Assembly (NCBI GenBank): GCA_031292255.1
Contig: JARLHN010000003.1
Coordinates: 1-56,807 of the forward strand
Direction of reading: 5' to 3'
Source of the DNA: Oryzomonas sp.
GTDB taxonomy: Bacteria > Desulfobacterota > Desulfuromonadia > Geobacterales > Pseudopelobacteraceae
DNA: 56,807 nucleotides
The notes under the pieces were generated by a model. The model searched no databases. It worked only from the letters and a program-made list of their open reading frames with translations, and was not told where the DNA came from. The translations under genes and the position numbers were made by a program. Below, in pieces: positions 34,206-42,672 of the stretch. How positions within the stretch are numbered: position 1 is the stretch's first letter; each line of letters starts with the position of its first letter.

Positions 34206-34973
34206 CTACGTGGCCTTGTGGCAGGTGGCGCAATTGGCCTTTACGCTGAAGGCCGCCTTGCCGTCATGGCACGCACCGCACGATCTCCCCTTTTCCATCG
34301 CCTTCATGGAGACCCTCGACTTGCTGCGGGGGAGCGAATAGAGCTTGGTGTGGCAACCGCTGCACTGGTAGCGGCTCATGTGGGTCGCGTGGCTGAAGGT
34401 GACCTTGCCGGCGCCCTTGATGGTGTACTTTTGATCCTTGACCGGATGGCATGCGATGCAGTTATCGATGCTGAAGGCCGTCTTGCCGTTATGACACGCC
34501 CCGCACGATTTCCCCTGTTTCATTTCATTCATGGTGACCGGATTGTTATGCCCGGCGGCGAACAGGGCCGGATGGCAGGCGTTGCAGTTGGGCTCGGCGG
34601 CCAAGTGGATCTTGTGGCTGAAACGGGTCGGGCCGGTGGCCTGTACCGCAAAGGTGATTTCCTTCACCTGATGGCAGCGGACGCAGTTCTTCAGGGCAAA
34701 GGCGTTTTTGCCGTCATGGCAGGCACCGCATGATTTGCCCTTCTCCATGTCGGCCATGGTGTAGCTGGCCTTGATCTTGAAAGGGTAGATAGTGTCGTGA
34801 CAGGACTTGCAGTTATTGGCCATCTGTTTCTGCCGGATGTGGTTCTTGTGGCTGAAGACCACCACGCCGGCATTGTCGGTTGCAAAGGTGATATTTTTTA
34901 GATTCAGGGCATACGCGGTCATGCCGGATAGCAGAACCGCCAGGGTAATGGAAACAATGACGTTACGATACAT
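34206..34973 (-). CDS. cbcC: Periplasmic nine-haem c-type cytochrome
   Basis: A 255-aa exported cytochrome. ATG 34973 follows GGGAGGGATCC and a signal peptide ([22 protein letters not shown]). Nine CxxCH motifs are present: CKSCH, CGACH, CVRCH, CNACH, CGACH, CIACH, CSGCH, CGACH, CATCH. They form repeating units of FSHK-H, then CxxCH, then KGKSCGACH-GK-AF, then CxxCH, as in cytochrome c7-like repeat proteins, so it probably arose by duplication. It would take electrons from the membrane b/c complex and pass them to other periplasmic cytochromes. The gene overlaps the 3' end of the cytochrome b gene by 11 bp. Confidence 0.85.
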   Translation of the reverse strand: MYRNVIVSITLAVLLSGMTAYALNLKNITFATDNAGVVVFSHKNHIRQKQMANNCKSCHDTIYPFKIKASYTMADMEKGKSCGACHDGKNAFALKNCVRCHQVKEITFAVQATGPTRFSHKIHLAAEPNCNACHPALFAAGHNNPVTMNEMKQGKSCGACHNGKTAFSIDNCIACHPVKDQKYTIKGAGKVTFSHATHMSRYQCSGCHTKLYSLPRSKSRVSMKAMEKGRSCGACHDGKAAFSVKANCATCHKAT

Positions 34974-35709
34974 GGATCCCTCCCGTTGATGCTGTTTCCG
35001 CCGTTTCGGCCGTATGCCCCACCGAATGGATCGGCAGAACCGGCCCTGCTCCGTGTGCCGGCTCCTGGGTGCCGTCCTCCACTTCCTCTTCTTCCCAGCC
35101 GACCCACATCGGTTTGAAGTGGGCAAACGGGGTGTGGCCGAGGGTAGCAAGGTAGATATGCACGAAAAGGAAGGCGCAGAAACAGCAGGCGATCAGGTAG
35201 TGGGCGCTTACCAGGGTCTTGATTCCCCCCACCAGAACGAATATCTCCCGAAGCGGGGCGATGTACATCAGGAAAAAACCTGTCAGGACAACAAGCGGCA
35301 GGAGTACGAGCATGATCATCAGGTACGCGGCCTTCTGCATCGGGTTGAACTTGCTGTCCGGGGTGCTGTGGTGCGGGTTGGGGCGCCCCAGGAAATAGTA
35401 GAAAAAGTAGAAGAACGCCTGGCGGAAGAGGCCGTACTTTATGTCGTCAAGGGTGGGGACGTAGAGCTTCACCAGGGTGCGGGTCACGAACATGTAGTAG
35501 ATGAGCCAGAGCGCGTAGGAGATGGAGACCACGACGCCGGCGGTGTTGTGGAGACGGATGGCCGCCTTGTAGGTGCCGAAGACGTTCACATAATCGGGAA
35601 ACCTGATTTGCAGGGCGGTCACGCAGAGGGTAACGATCCCTAAGGCGTTCAGCCAGTGCCAGATCCTGACCGGCATGGGGGTGAGGTAGATTTGTTCGGT
35701 ATGTTTCAT
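34963..35709 (-). CDS. cbcB: Cytochrome b subunit of menaquinol oxidoreductase
   Basis: A 248-aa di-haem cytochrome b (cytochrome b561/Ni-Fe hydrogenase-like fold). Likely haem ligands are His in [40 protein letters not shown] and [16 protein letters not shown]. Four to five helices are visible. The C-terminal 40 residues are an acidic, poorly conserved tail ([11 protein letters not shown]). The start overlaps the stop of cbcA (ATGA). In the model CbcBA complex of G. sulfurreducens, CbcB oxidises menaquinol at low potential and hands electrons to CbcA; I infer the same role from gene order and type. Confidence 0.85.
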   Translation of the reverse strand: MKHTEQIYLTPMPVRIWHWLNALGIVTLCVTALQIRFPDYVNVFGTYKAAIRLHNTAGVVVSISYALWLIYYMFVTRTLVKLYVPTLDDIKYGLFRQAFFYFFYYFLGRPNPHHSTPDSKFNPMQKAAYLMIMLVLLPLVVLTGFFLMYIAPLREIFVLVGGIKTLVSAHYLIACCFCAFLFVHIYLATLGHTPFAHFKPMWVGWEEEEVEDGTQEPAHGAGPVLPIHSVGHTAETAETASTGGIHVS

Positions 35710-36767
35710 GACTCGTGCTCCTTCCGGTTTTTTCTGGTCAGGAACCGCAGGGTGCCGTGCCCGATCGGCATCATCATTCCTCCGGCGATGATCAGCGCGC
35801 CGACGATGTTGAGGGCGGTGCTGCGGGTGGTTCCGAGCATGTAGAAATCGGGTGTCCCATAGAGGATGTCGAGGATGGCCCCCTTCTCAACCGCAACCCT
35901 GGTCACGCCGCCGTTTTTGTCGGGGAATTCCACATAGCTGGTCTGCATCGCCTTCGACCCCGAGGCGTGGCAGAAGGTACAGTCCCAGCATTTCTCGTTG
36001 ATCTGGTAGGTGTGGGTGAGTACCTCGGGGGTCATCATCCCCCACAGCCGCATCCCCTTGCCGCGCGCATCATAGTTGAACTCCCTCAGTTCGGCCAGGG
36101 AGATGATGCCGTCGCCGTTTTTGTCGATCAGCCTGCTGATGTCCCCGTTTATGGGCCGCAGGGCGGAGAGCTCGCCATAATCGGCGCTCTTGAATTCGCC
36201 GTAGGGATCATTCGGCTTCTTGTTTTCGATGGTCATGTTGATGACGTAGTTCTTCGAGCCGGTATGACAGGTGATGCAGGGGAGGGAATCCAGGTGCAGA
36301 TCGGCCTGGGTAAGCCATTTTGCATGGCTTTTGATGGTTTTGCCCTTGTCGTGGCATTTTACGCACTTGCTGTTCAGGTATTCACCCGATACCGCGATGG
36401 CCGGTTTGACTTCGTGAGGGTTGTGGCAGTCGTTGCAGGTCGCCTTGCTGCCATGGAGGCTTGCGGCGTATTCCGTCTGGATGGGGGCGTGGCATTCCTT
36501 GCACCGGGCCTTGGACGGTCGGGAGCCGTCCCGGGGATGCGCCGCCGTCACCGAGTCATGGCATGACGTGCATCCGATCAAGGCATGGGGGGTGGAGGCA
36601 AACTTGCCCGCATCCAGATAAAGCCGTTCGCCTCCCTTCTGGACAATATCCCTCTTGCCGTGGCAGGTGAGGCAGCCGCTATTGTCCGTGCCGGCTGCCG
36701 AAGCGGCTCCGGCAAGCGGCATGAGAACAGCCAGACATAGTATCACTTTGCAGACATCTGTCTTCAC
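35706..36767 (-). CDS. cbcA: Seven-haem membrane-anchored cytochrome c with EF-hand loop
   Basis: A 353-aa exported cytochrome. A signal peptide (residues 1-25) is followed by seven CxxCH motifs, at C32, C66, C89, C111, C135, C164 and C263, and a C-terminal membrane anchor (about 319-337, [19 protein letters not shown]). Between haems six and seven, residues 215-226 read [12 protein letters not shown], a canonical EF-hand loop with D1, N3, D5, S9 and E12. Seven haems and a C-terminal helix fit the CbcA subunit of the Cbc5 menaquinol oxidase. Calcium could stabilise or regulate the haem chain; the EF-hand is directly visible but its role is inferred. It precedes cbcB with an ATGA overlap. Confidence 0.88.
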   Translation of the reverse strand: MKTDVCKVILCLAVLMPLAGAASAAGTDNSGCLTCHGKRDIVQKGGERLYLDAGKFASTPHALIGCTSCHDSVTAAHPRDGSRPSKARCKECHAPIQTEYAASLHGSKATCNDCHNPHEVKPAIAVSGEYLNSKCVKCHDKGKTIKSHAKWLTQADLHLDSLPCITCHTGSKNYVINMTIENKKPNDPYGEFKSADYGELSALRPINGDISRLIDKNGDGIISLAELREFNYDARGKGMRLWGMMTPEVLTHTYQINEKCWDCTFCHASGSKAMQTSYVEFPDKNGGVTRVAVEKGAILDILYGTPDFYMLGTTRSTALNIVGALIIAGGMMMPIGHGTLRFLTRKNRKEHES

Positions 36768-36846
36768 ATTAGCTCTCCTTCTCCCTGGCGAGCCCGTCTC
36801 TTGTGGGGCTGGGGAGTATAAGTATACGAGTTTGATCCGGTTTGCG

Positions 36847-37083
36847 CTATTTGTGGGTCACTGTCTGCGGTGCGGCCACCTTCTCCTTGCCCATTGCCTT
36901 GGCAAAGCCGAGCATCATCAGAACTGCCGGCATGAGCTGGGCGACGACGATAAGGGCACAGAAGCCCAGAAAAATCCACACGAAGAACCCGCTGTTGTCT
37001 TCCCGCGCGCCGCTTGCCGCAAAGGCGCTGGATGTGGAGCCTATGGTCATCATGAGAGCGTATTTCATTGGTGTGGTTTTCAT
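36847..37083 (-). CDS. Small exported single-helix membrane protein
   Basis: A 78-aa protein. ATG 37083 follows GGGGGATGCC. A signal peptide ending AFAASG is followed by one hydrophobic segment ([28 protein letters not shown]) and a short basic tail. It has the same size and layout as the next gene (37162-37398). Both belong to the sigma-54 operon ahead of cbcA and could be assembly or stabilising subunits of the cytochrome complex. No haem motif. Confidence 0.7.
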   Translation of the reverse strand: MKTTPMKYALMMTIGSTSSAFAASGAREDNSGFFVWIFLGFCALIVVAQLMPAVLMMLGFAKAMGKEKVAAPQTVTHK

Positions 37084-37161
37084 GGCATCCCCCTTGGTTG
37101 GTGTGGTATTTTCCCGCAAATTAGTGTAGTACTTTAGCCCCAATTTAATCATTATGCGAGA

Positions 37162-37398
37162 TTATTTGTTGACTGTGGTTTCGTGCGTCTTTTTCTCGCT
37201 TGCCGAGAAGATCCCCCTGAGCATTCCCACCAGCAGTATGATGCCGGGGATGAATTGGAACATGACGATCAGAACGCCGAATGCGATGAAGAGTGTGGCC
37301 AACATGCTCATGCCTTCTCCCTCAGTTCCCCCTCCAGCCGCCAGTGCCACGCCGGCAGTGATCAACAGGGACAATAATGTTGTTGATAAGGTTCTCAT
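37162..37398 (-). CDS. Small exported single-helix membrane protein, first gene of the cbc operon
   Basis: A 78-aa protein starting at ATG 37398 after AAAGGAGATAGCC. A signal peptide (MRTLSTTLLSLLITAGVALAAG) precedes a short Gly-rich linker and one helix (TLFIAFGVLIVMFQFIPGIILLVGML), then a polar tail. It is a paralogue-like sibling of 36847-37083 (matching I-L-F--LIV--Q--P----L--M pattern). It is the first gene downstream of the sigma-54 promoter. Function unknown. Confidence 0.72.
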   Translation of the reverse strand: MRTLSTTLLSLLITAGVALAAGGGTEGEGMSMLATLFIAFGVLIVMFQFIPGIILLVGMLRGIFSASEKKTHETTVNK

Positions 37399-37450
37399 GG
37401 CTATCTCCTTTCCTGTATCGGTTGTCCGACGCGTTTTCTTATCCAATCTA

Positions 37451-37467
37451 TAGCATTGACCGTGCCA
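37451..37467 (-). promoter_or_regulatory. Sigma-54 promoter of the cbc operon
   Basis: On the minus strand the segment reads TGGCACGGTCAATGCTA. It matches the -24/-12 consensus TGGCACG-N4-TTGCA with exact spacing and one change in the -12 box (ATGC for TTGC). The predicted start is near 37441, about 43 bases before ATG 37398. A sigma-54 activator gene lies divergently next door. Confidence 0.8.
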
Positions 37468-37574
37468 TAAGGTGCGCCCGGCGTGGTGTATTATGGTAAC
37501 ATGCTTGGATAACAGGATGTTTTTCCGTAAACCGCCGTAGCGGTCCGGCGGAGAAAGAGGAAAAACACGGCCGC

Positions 37575-37595
37575 CTGTATAGCAAATCCATACAG
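37575..37595. promoter_or_regulatory. Candidate activator-binding palindrome 1 (cbc UAS)
   Basis: CTGTATAG and CCATACAG flank a short spacer, giving 6-bp perfect arms CTGTAT/ATACAG. It lies about 110-130 bp upstream of the -24 box, a usual enhancer distance for a sigma-54 activator. Confidence 0.5.
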
Positions 37596-37680
37596 TGCCG
37601 AAACCGTGTATAAAAGCATCTACGCGCCAGCAGGCAGGTATCATATGCGTTTTATGATGGAACAGTGGTGCTAAACGACA

Positions 37681-37697
37681 GTATAGCGAAATTATAC
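37681..37697. promoter_or_regulatory. Candidate activator-binding palindrome 2 (cbc UAS)
   Basis: GTATAGCGAAATTATAC has arms GTATA/TATAC and shares the GTATAGC-AAAT--ATAC pattern with the palindrome at 37575. It lies 113 bp before the regulator start codon and about 215 bp upstream of the cbc -24 box, so it could also mediate autoregulation. Confidence 0.5.
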
Positions 37698-37809
37698 GTT
37701 TTAAGATTTTTCGAATTAGGGTATTGTCTTCTCGTCGTGTTCAAATAAAATTGTGATTATGTTTTGGTCGATTGGCTGGTTCTGAAACCTGGTGGTAAGG
37801 AGGAACGGG

Positions 37810-39234
37810 ATGGCACAGTTCCGGGTGCTCGTGGTGGATGACGAGGCGGTGATCAGGGACGCTCTGAAACGCATTCTTGAGGGAGAGCGCTTCAGCGTGG
37901 AAACGTGCGTGAGCGGCCACAGCGCCATTGAATCCCTGCACGAGCGGGATTTCGACCTGATCGTCACCGACCTGAAGATGCCGGGTATGAACGGCATCGA
38001 GGTCCTTAAGGCGGTGAAGACCCTCCAGCCCGAGGCGCCGGTTATCATGATTACCGGTTACGCCTCGGTCGATACGGCCGTGGAGGCTATGAAGAACGGG
38101 GCGGTGGACTATATCGCCAAGCCTTTTTCCCCCGATCAGTTTCTCGAAAAGGTCGAACGGGCCCTGGAGCAGCGGGTCCTCCTGAGGGAGGAACTCAACC
38201 GGTGCAAAGATGCGATTCCCCCCCAGGGATTTGACCTGTTCGTGGGCCAGAGCAAGGAGATGCAGAAGGTCTACCGCCGGATCATGCAGGTGGCCAAGAC
38301 CGACAGCACGGTGCTGGTCACCGGCGAAAGCGGCACCGGCAAGGAACTGGTCGCCCGAGCCATCCACAAGAACAGTTCCCGCGACGGTAAGCCCTTTGTG
38401 GCCGTCGATTGCAGTTCCCTGGCGGATAACCTCCTGGAAAGCGAGCTGTTCGGCCACGTCAAGGGATCGTTTACCGGAGCCGTCCAGGCCAAGACCGGGC
38501 TTTTCAAGGTAGCCGACGGCGGCACACTGTTTCTGGACGAGGTCTCCAACATCAGCCTGGCGACCCAGGCCAAGCTGCTGCGGGTGCTTCAGGAACGTAT
38601 GGTGACCCCCATCGGAGGGACCCAGCCGGTCCCCATCAATATCCATCTGGTTGCGGCCTCCAACCGGAACCTCAAGACCATGGTCAGCGCGGGGACCTTC
38701 CGCGAGGACCTGTTTTTCCGCCTCAACATCATCCCCATCGAACTCCCCCCCCTGCGGGAACGCAAAGGGGACATCCCGCTCCTCATCAACCACTTCCTGA
38801 AGAAGTTTACCAACGCGGTCGGCAAGACGATCCGGGGTATTTCGCCGGATGCCATGGCCTTCCTGGAGTCCTACGACTATCCCGGCAACGTGCGTGAACT
38901 GGAGAATACCATCGAGCGCTCGGTGGTGCTGGCGGCGGGAGAAATCATTCATAAGGAGGATCTGGAGTTGTCGGCGGAGGATGCTGCCGCCGCCGGATCG
39001 TCCGAGGGGGAGGAAGGGTATATCCCGCAAACCGGGGATGAATTGAAGGAGATGAAACGCCATATCCGGGACCATGCGGTTGAAACGGTCGAAAAGGCCT
39101 TTGTCATGAGTGCCCTGGAACGCAACCACTGGAACATTACCCGGGCCGCGGAGGAAACCGGCATCCTGCGCCCAAATTTCCAGGGGATGCTCAAGCGGTT
39201 GGGGATCTCGGTGAAGGCTCAGGTCGATAAATAG
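37810..39234 (+). CDS. bccR: Sigma-54-dependent response regulator of the cbc operon
   Basis: A 474-aa NtrC-family regulator starting at ATG 37810, six bases after AAGGAGG. The receiver domain has the phospho-acceptor D54 (DLIVTDLKMPGMNG). The AAA+ domain has Walker A GESGTGKE, the sigma-54 contact loop GSFTGA (usually GAFTGA), Walker B GTLFLDEV and VRELENTIERSVVLA. A Fis-type helix-turn-helix ends the protein (NHWNITRAAEETGI). It is divergent from the cbc operon, as is BccR (GSU0598) near cbcBA in G. sulfurreducens; the symbol rests on that parallel. The sensor kinase at 39371 is convergent with it and is the natural partner. Confidence 0.82.
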   Translation: MAQFRVLVVDDEAVIRDALKRILEGERFSVETCVSGHSAIESLHERDFDLIVTDLKMPGMNGIEVLKAVKTLQPEAPVIMITGYASVDTAVEAMKNGAVDYIAKPFSPDQFLEKVERALEQRVLLREELNRCKDAIPPQGFDLFVGQSKEMQKVYRRIMQVAKTDSTVLVTGESGTGKELVARAIHKNSSRDGKPFVAVDCSSLADNLLESELFGHVKGSFTGAVQAKTGLFKVADGGTLFLDEVSNISLATQAKLLRVLQERMVTPIGGTQPVPINIHLVAASNRNLKTMVSAGTFREDLFFRLNIIPIELPPLRERKGDIPLLINHFLKKFTNAVGKTIRGISPDAMAFLESYDYPGNVRELENTIERSVVLAAGEIIHKEDLELSAEDAAAAGSSEGEEGYIPQTGDELKEMKRHIRDHAVETVEKAFVMSALERNHWNITRAAEETGILRPNFQGMLKRLGISVKAQVDK

Positions 39235-39267
39235 ATTTCGAAAAATGCCTTTTAAATTTTCTGAGTT

Positions 39268-39349
39268 ATAACCGAAACAAAGGTGCTGTTTGTCTTCCCC
39301 CTTTGCCAAAGAGGTAAATTAGCCCAGCCTTTCTTTGGGTTACAGACCT
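39268..39349. repeat. Two dispersed repeat blocks between regulator and kinase genes
   Basis: 39268-39304 is a copy of the ATAACCGAAACAAAGGTG element (others at 2283 and 9727). 39327-39349 (AGCCTTTCTTTGGGTTACAG) is a copy of the block at 1611-1633. They fill the gap between two convergent genes and may serve as terminators. Confidence 0.65.
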
Positions 39350-39370
39350 GTTGATGTTTGACCCCGGTGA

Positions 39371-40957
39371 TCAAGCGGACGTCTGGTCGTCCCCCCAGCC
39401 ATCCTGAAACGGCAGCAGGATGGTGAAGGTTGTTCCCACCCCCACCTTGCTGCTCACTTCGATCTTCCCTGCATTGTTTTCCACGAAACCGTACGAAATG
39501 GATAGTCCCAGCCCGGTACCCTCGGCCTTGGTGGTGAAAAATGGGTCAAAGATGCGTTGGAGGTCCTCTTCGGGGATGCCGCAGCCGGTATCGCAGATCT
39601 TCACATGGGCAGAGCCGCCGTCATCCGACCGCGAGGTGACTACATCGATCTCCCCGCACTCCGGCATGGCGTGGCTGGCATTGATGAACAGGTTCACGAA
39701 TACCTGCTGCATCTGGTTGGCATCGACGAATACCGGCCCCAGATCCTCATCGTAGCAGCGCTTGATGCTGATATTTTGGAAACTGGGCTGGTGCTGCAGC
39801 AGGCCGATTACCTTGTCGAGAAGTTTGTTGATCGAAACCGCTTCCTTGTGGGGCAGGGCCTCGCGGGAAAACTCCAGGAGCTGTTTTACGATCTCGGCGC
39901 AGCGGCGGCACTCGGAGATGACCCGTTCCAGGTCCGGCTTGAGGGTCGGATCGAGGCGCTTGTCGCTGTCAACGATGGAGGCGTAAAGCAGGATGCCGCT
40001 CAGGGGATTGTTGATCTCATGGGCAATGCCCGCCACCAGGTTGCCAAGGGAGGCCAGCTTTTCGGAGCGGTTAAGCTGGGCCTGCATCTGTGCGATTTCC
40101 TGGCTGCGCTCTTCGACCTTGATCTCCAGGCTGCCGGCCCACTCCTTTAACTCCTCCTGGGCCTTGGCGAGGTTTTCGGTCATTTCATTGACCGCCTCCG
40201 ACAGGTCGCCCAACTCGTCGGAGCTGGTGATGGGGATGCGGGCGCTCATGTTTCCAGCCGACACCTGGGCGGTGTGTTGCACCAGGCGCTGCACCGGGCG
40301 GTCCACAAGGCGCTGGGTCATGGAGGTGATCAGCACCCCGATGAACAGCAGCAGCAGGCAGGTCATGACGATGAACTCCATGCGGTATTCATGGGACTTC
40401 TGCCACAGGTTTTCCAGGGACATGGTGATGTCCAGCACGCCGAGGATGTGATGGTCCTTGCTGTGGAAATGACAGGCCCCGGAGGAGCACTCCGGCTGGT
40501 TATAGATCGCCTTGGTGTAGCTCATCACCTCCGTGCCGTTGGCGATGCGGTACAGCCGGCTGCTGTTGTTGGTCGGGGAATAGAGCCGGGTATTGCCCGT
40601 CTGGTGGCAGAAGGCACAGGCCGCGTTTTTTTTGTCGATCACCGTGCCGATCTCCCCCTTGTGGTTGGAGTAGACGATCGTGCCGTAACGGTCGATGAGG
40701 CTGATATGCTCGATGCTCCTGCTCTGGGCGATCCGGTCGATCATCTGGTACAGTTCGGCCTTATCGTTCTTCATCATGGCGTCATAGGCGCTCTGGTTGA
40801 TGATCTCCGTCAACTGGTCGGCATTGGAGACGGCATACTCGACGGTCGCTCTCCTGAAGTTTTTGAGATTGATGTAGTCCAGAATGCTCATGAAGCCGAC
40901 CAGGATCAGGGAGGTCGCGAGGGTGAGTTTGACGATGAGGGAGAGGCGCAGGTGCAT
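39371..40957 (-). CDS. Sensor histidine kinase with c-haem periplasmic domain
   Basis: A 528-aa membrane kinase. Helix 1 lies near residues 7-27, a periplasmic sensor spans 30-190, helix 2 lies at 194-211, a HAMP domain at 212-265, then a coiled linker, HisKA with H313 (LVAGIAHEINNPLSG) and a HATPase domain (VNLFINASHAMPECG, CDTGCGIPEEDL, TTKAEGTGLGLSISYG). The sensor contains CAFCH (C114-H118), a c-type haem site, and PECSSGACHFH (C157-H163), a second probable haem or metal site. It is convergent with the sigma-54 regulator at 37810 and is its probable cognate kinase. A haem sensor next to quinol oxidase genes suggests control by redox potential. Confidence 0.88.
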   Translation of the reverse strand: MHLRLSLIVKLTLATSLILVGFMSILDYINLKNFRRATVEYAVSNADQLTEIINQSAYDAMMKNDKAELYQMIDRIAQSRSIEHISLIDRYGTIVYSNHKGEIGTVIDKKNAACAFCHQTGNTRLYSPTNNSSRLYRIANGTEVMSYTKAIYNQPECSSGACHFHSKDHHILGVLDITMSLENLWQKSHEYRMEFIVMTCLLLLFIGVLITSMTQRLVDRPVQRLVQHTAQVSAGNMSARIPITSSDELGDLSEAVNEMTENLAKAQEELKEWAGSLEIKVEERSQEIAQMQAQLNRSEKLASLGNLVAGIAHEINNPLSGILLYASIVDSDKRLDPTLKPDLERVISECRRCAEIVKQLLEFSREALPHKEAVSINKLLDKVIGLLQHQPSFQNISIKRCYDEDLGPVFVDANQMQQVFVNLFINASHAMPECGEIDVVTSRSDDGGSAHVKICDTGCGIPEEDLQRIFDPFFTTKAEGTGLGLSISYGFVENNAGKIEVSSKVGVGTTFTILLPFQDGWGDDQTSA

Positions 40958-41374
40958 GGATGACCTTTGCGTACGGAGTGGAACGATTATCCAACCATAA
41001 TCATGCTTGGCTACATACTGCGTTTGTCATCGCAAGTCAAGTGGCAGGTGCGGATATCGGGAGAATGGCGGGCGTATCCTGTGCGAGATCAGAATAACTG
41101 CACGGATAGGTAATGAATTTTCAAATGCGGCCGTATTCGACGTTTATTGTTGATCAATTTACTCGGTATATGCGGGTTATGCAGTGCCGGAGGGGGCGAG
41201 ATACGGGGGTAGGGGAGTTTTGGCGTGATATCGAGATGTTGAAGTCTTGTTATGCTCGCGGTGGCAATTGGCATATTAAATGCTTTTAAATTACATGACG
41301 GTCGATCGGCGCCGTGGCGGGAAGCATACGGTGCGATTCGTTGATGCCACTCTGGAATAAAGAAAGGCACGACA
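40958..41374. other. Intergenic region upstream of the sensor kinase
   Basis: No gene is supported in this 417-bp gap. It must hold the promoter of the kinase on the minus strand, and it holds a sigma-54-like site for the plus-strand gene at 41375, described separately. Confidence 0.3.
41269..41284 (+). promoter_or_regulatory. Possible second sigma-54 promoter
   Basis: TGGCATATTAAATGCT has the same -24/-12 spacing and the same ATGC variant -12 box as the cbc promoter. It lies about 90 bp before ATG 41375. The -24 element is weaker (TGGCAT) and no palindrome like those near cbc is seen close by. Confidence 0.4.
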
Positions 41375-41617
41375 ATGAAATCCGATAGATGCAGGACCAT
41401 ATTCTTTTGGTTGATCCTCAATTCAATCATCACCATGTGCATCGGGTTCTGCCTCTCGTCCATCTGTTTGATTCCTTCCTGTTCCCCCTATCTGCGCAGC
41501 ATGTTTTTTGATACGAATATCGATATTGTCGTGCCGTATATCATCGCGGCCATGATTGCCATTCCCATGATATCGATCCTGTTCTATTGGAAACTGTATT
41601 CAGGGCGAAAACCATAA
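41375..41617 (+). CDS. Small two-helix membrane protein
   Basis: An 80-aa protein with two hydrophobic segments (TIFFWLILNSIITMCIGFCL and IVVPYIIAAMIAIPMISILF) and a Cys-rich connecting region (SSICLIPSCSPYL). AAAGGCACGACA precedes ATG 41375. I do not recognise the family. A sigma-54-like promoter upstream suggests it could share control with the cbc genes. It is AT-richer than its neighbours. Confidence 0.5.
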   Translation: MKSDRCRTIFFWLILNSIITMCIGFCLSSICLIPSCSPYLRSMFFDTNIDIVVPYIIAAMIAIPMISILFYWKLYSGRKP

Positions 41618-41649
41618 CGAAAAGTTGAATCATTCCACCAGTTGGCCGT

Positions 41650-41677
41650 TTGCTTTTTTGCCGTCTGCATGTATAAA
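41650..41677 (+). promoter_or_regulatory. Possible sigma-70 promoter of scpB
   Basis: TTGCTT (41650-41655), a 16-bp spacer and TATAAA (41672-41677) lie 30 bp before the scpB start codon. Confidence 0.35.
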
Positions 41678-41707
41678 GGAAAGCTCTCTGACCTTGAAAG
41701 GATTCTC

Positions 41708-42487
41708 ATGTCTCTTATTCTGTCATCCTACAACGATCACATCGGCACCATTACCTTCAACCACGCGAAAACCCGCAACAGCCTCTCCAACGAACTACTG
41801 GGCGGCATGATCGAGGCCCTGCAGCTTTTTGCCGAACGCAAGGCCCGGGCCGTGATCATCCGTGCCCTGCCGGGAGTCAAGGTCTGGTCGTCCGGCTTCG
41901 ATGTCACCGAGTTGCCGGTGCCGGGACGTGATCCGCTGTCCTACAACGATCCCCTGGAGCAAGCCTTGAGGGCGATACAACTCTTCCCGGCGCCGGTGAT
42001 CGCCATGATCGAGGGGAGCGTCTGGGGCGGCGCCTGCGACCTGGCCTTTATCTGCGACATGGCCATCGGGTGCCCCGCCTGTTCGTTCGCCATCACCCCG
42101 GCCAAGATCGGGGTTCCCTACAACTCCACCGGCATTTTGCATTTCATTAACGTGGTAGGGCCGCGCATAGCCCGGGAGATGTTCTTTACCGCCAAGCCGA
42201 TCGACGCTGAACGGGCCCTCCAGATCGGCATCCTGAACCACCTGGCGCCCACGGAGGAACTGGAACGCTTTTGTTACGACCTGGCGCATCAAATCGCCGA
42301 AAACTCGCCCCTGGCCATTGCAGTCATCAAGGAACAGTTGCGGCTGTTGGGCAACTCCCATCCCCTGAGCCCCGAGACCTTCGAGCGCATCCAGGGGCTT
42401 CGCCGCAAGGTCTATGACAGCTACGACTACCTGGAGGGGAAAAACGCCTTCAATGAGAAGCGTAAACCGAATTTCAAGGGAGAATAG
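41708..42487 (+). CDS. scpB: Methylmalonyl-CoA decarboxylase (crotonase family)
   Basis: A 259-aa protein resembling E. coli ScpB (YgfG) throughout. Shared blocks include ELPVPGRDPLSYNDPL, IEGSVWGGACDLAF, ITPAKIGVPYNSTGI, ILNHLAPTEELERF, NSPLAIAVIKEQLRLLG and the end EGKNAFNEKRKPNF. ATG 41708 follows AAAGGA; longer frames add a non-family N-terminus. The enzyme converts methylmalonyl-CoA to propionyl-CoA and CO2 in the succinate-to-propionate route. Neither methylmalonyl-CoA mutase nor a CoA transferase is in the window, though sucCD lies 10 kb away. It appears to be a single gene. Confidence 0.92.
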   Translation: MSLILSSYNDHIGTITFNHAKTRNSLSNELLGGMIEALQLFAERKARAVIIRALPGVKVWSSGFDVTELPVPGRDPLSYNDPLEQALRAIQLFPAPVIAMIEGSVWGGACDLAFICDMAIGCPACSFAITPAKIGVPYNSTGILHFINVVGPRIAREMFFTAKPIDAERALQIGILNHLAPTEELERFCYDLAHQIAENSPLAIAVIKEQLRLLGNSHPLSPETFERIQGLRRKVYDSYDYLEGKNAFNEKRKPNFKGE

Positions 42488-42588
42488 CCGGGGCTGTATT
42501 TCGTAAATTTCCATAGGACCATGGGATCAAAAGGGTCTATTGGATAGAAGGCCCTTCCTGATTGGCGATCATCTTCCGCCACATGGTT

Positions 42589-42621
42589 CCCCTCTTTTAA
42601 AAGGGGGGCAGGGGGGATTTG
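42589..42621. repeat. Copy of the CCCC..GGGG / GGGGGGATTTG repeat
   Basis: CCCCTCTTTTAAAAGGGG forms a hairpin followed by GGGGGGATTTG, like 9630-9664. It lies between the convergent scpB and DUF523 genes. Confidence 0.65.
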
Positions 42622-42672
42622 ATGGTTGGCGGAAAATCGACGTTAATCGGCAGGGCCTTTGACTCCCATGAT

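Noticed and set aside
36819-36830. GTATAAGTATAC palindrome as a third activator site in the cbc region
   Set aside because: It resembles the half-sites at 37575 and 37681 but has a different spacing and lies inside the operon just upstream of cbcA, so chance is more likely.
41089-41463. 124-codon minus-strand frame in the kinase leader region
   Set aside because: No ribosome site, no motif, and it overlaps the better-supported small membrane gene and promoter.
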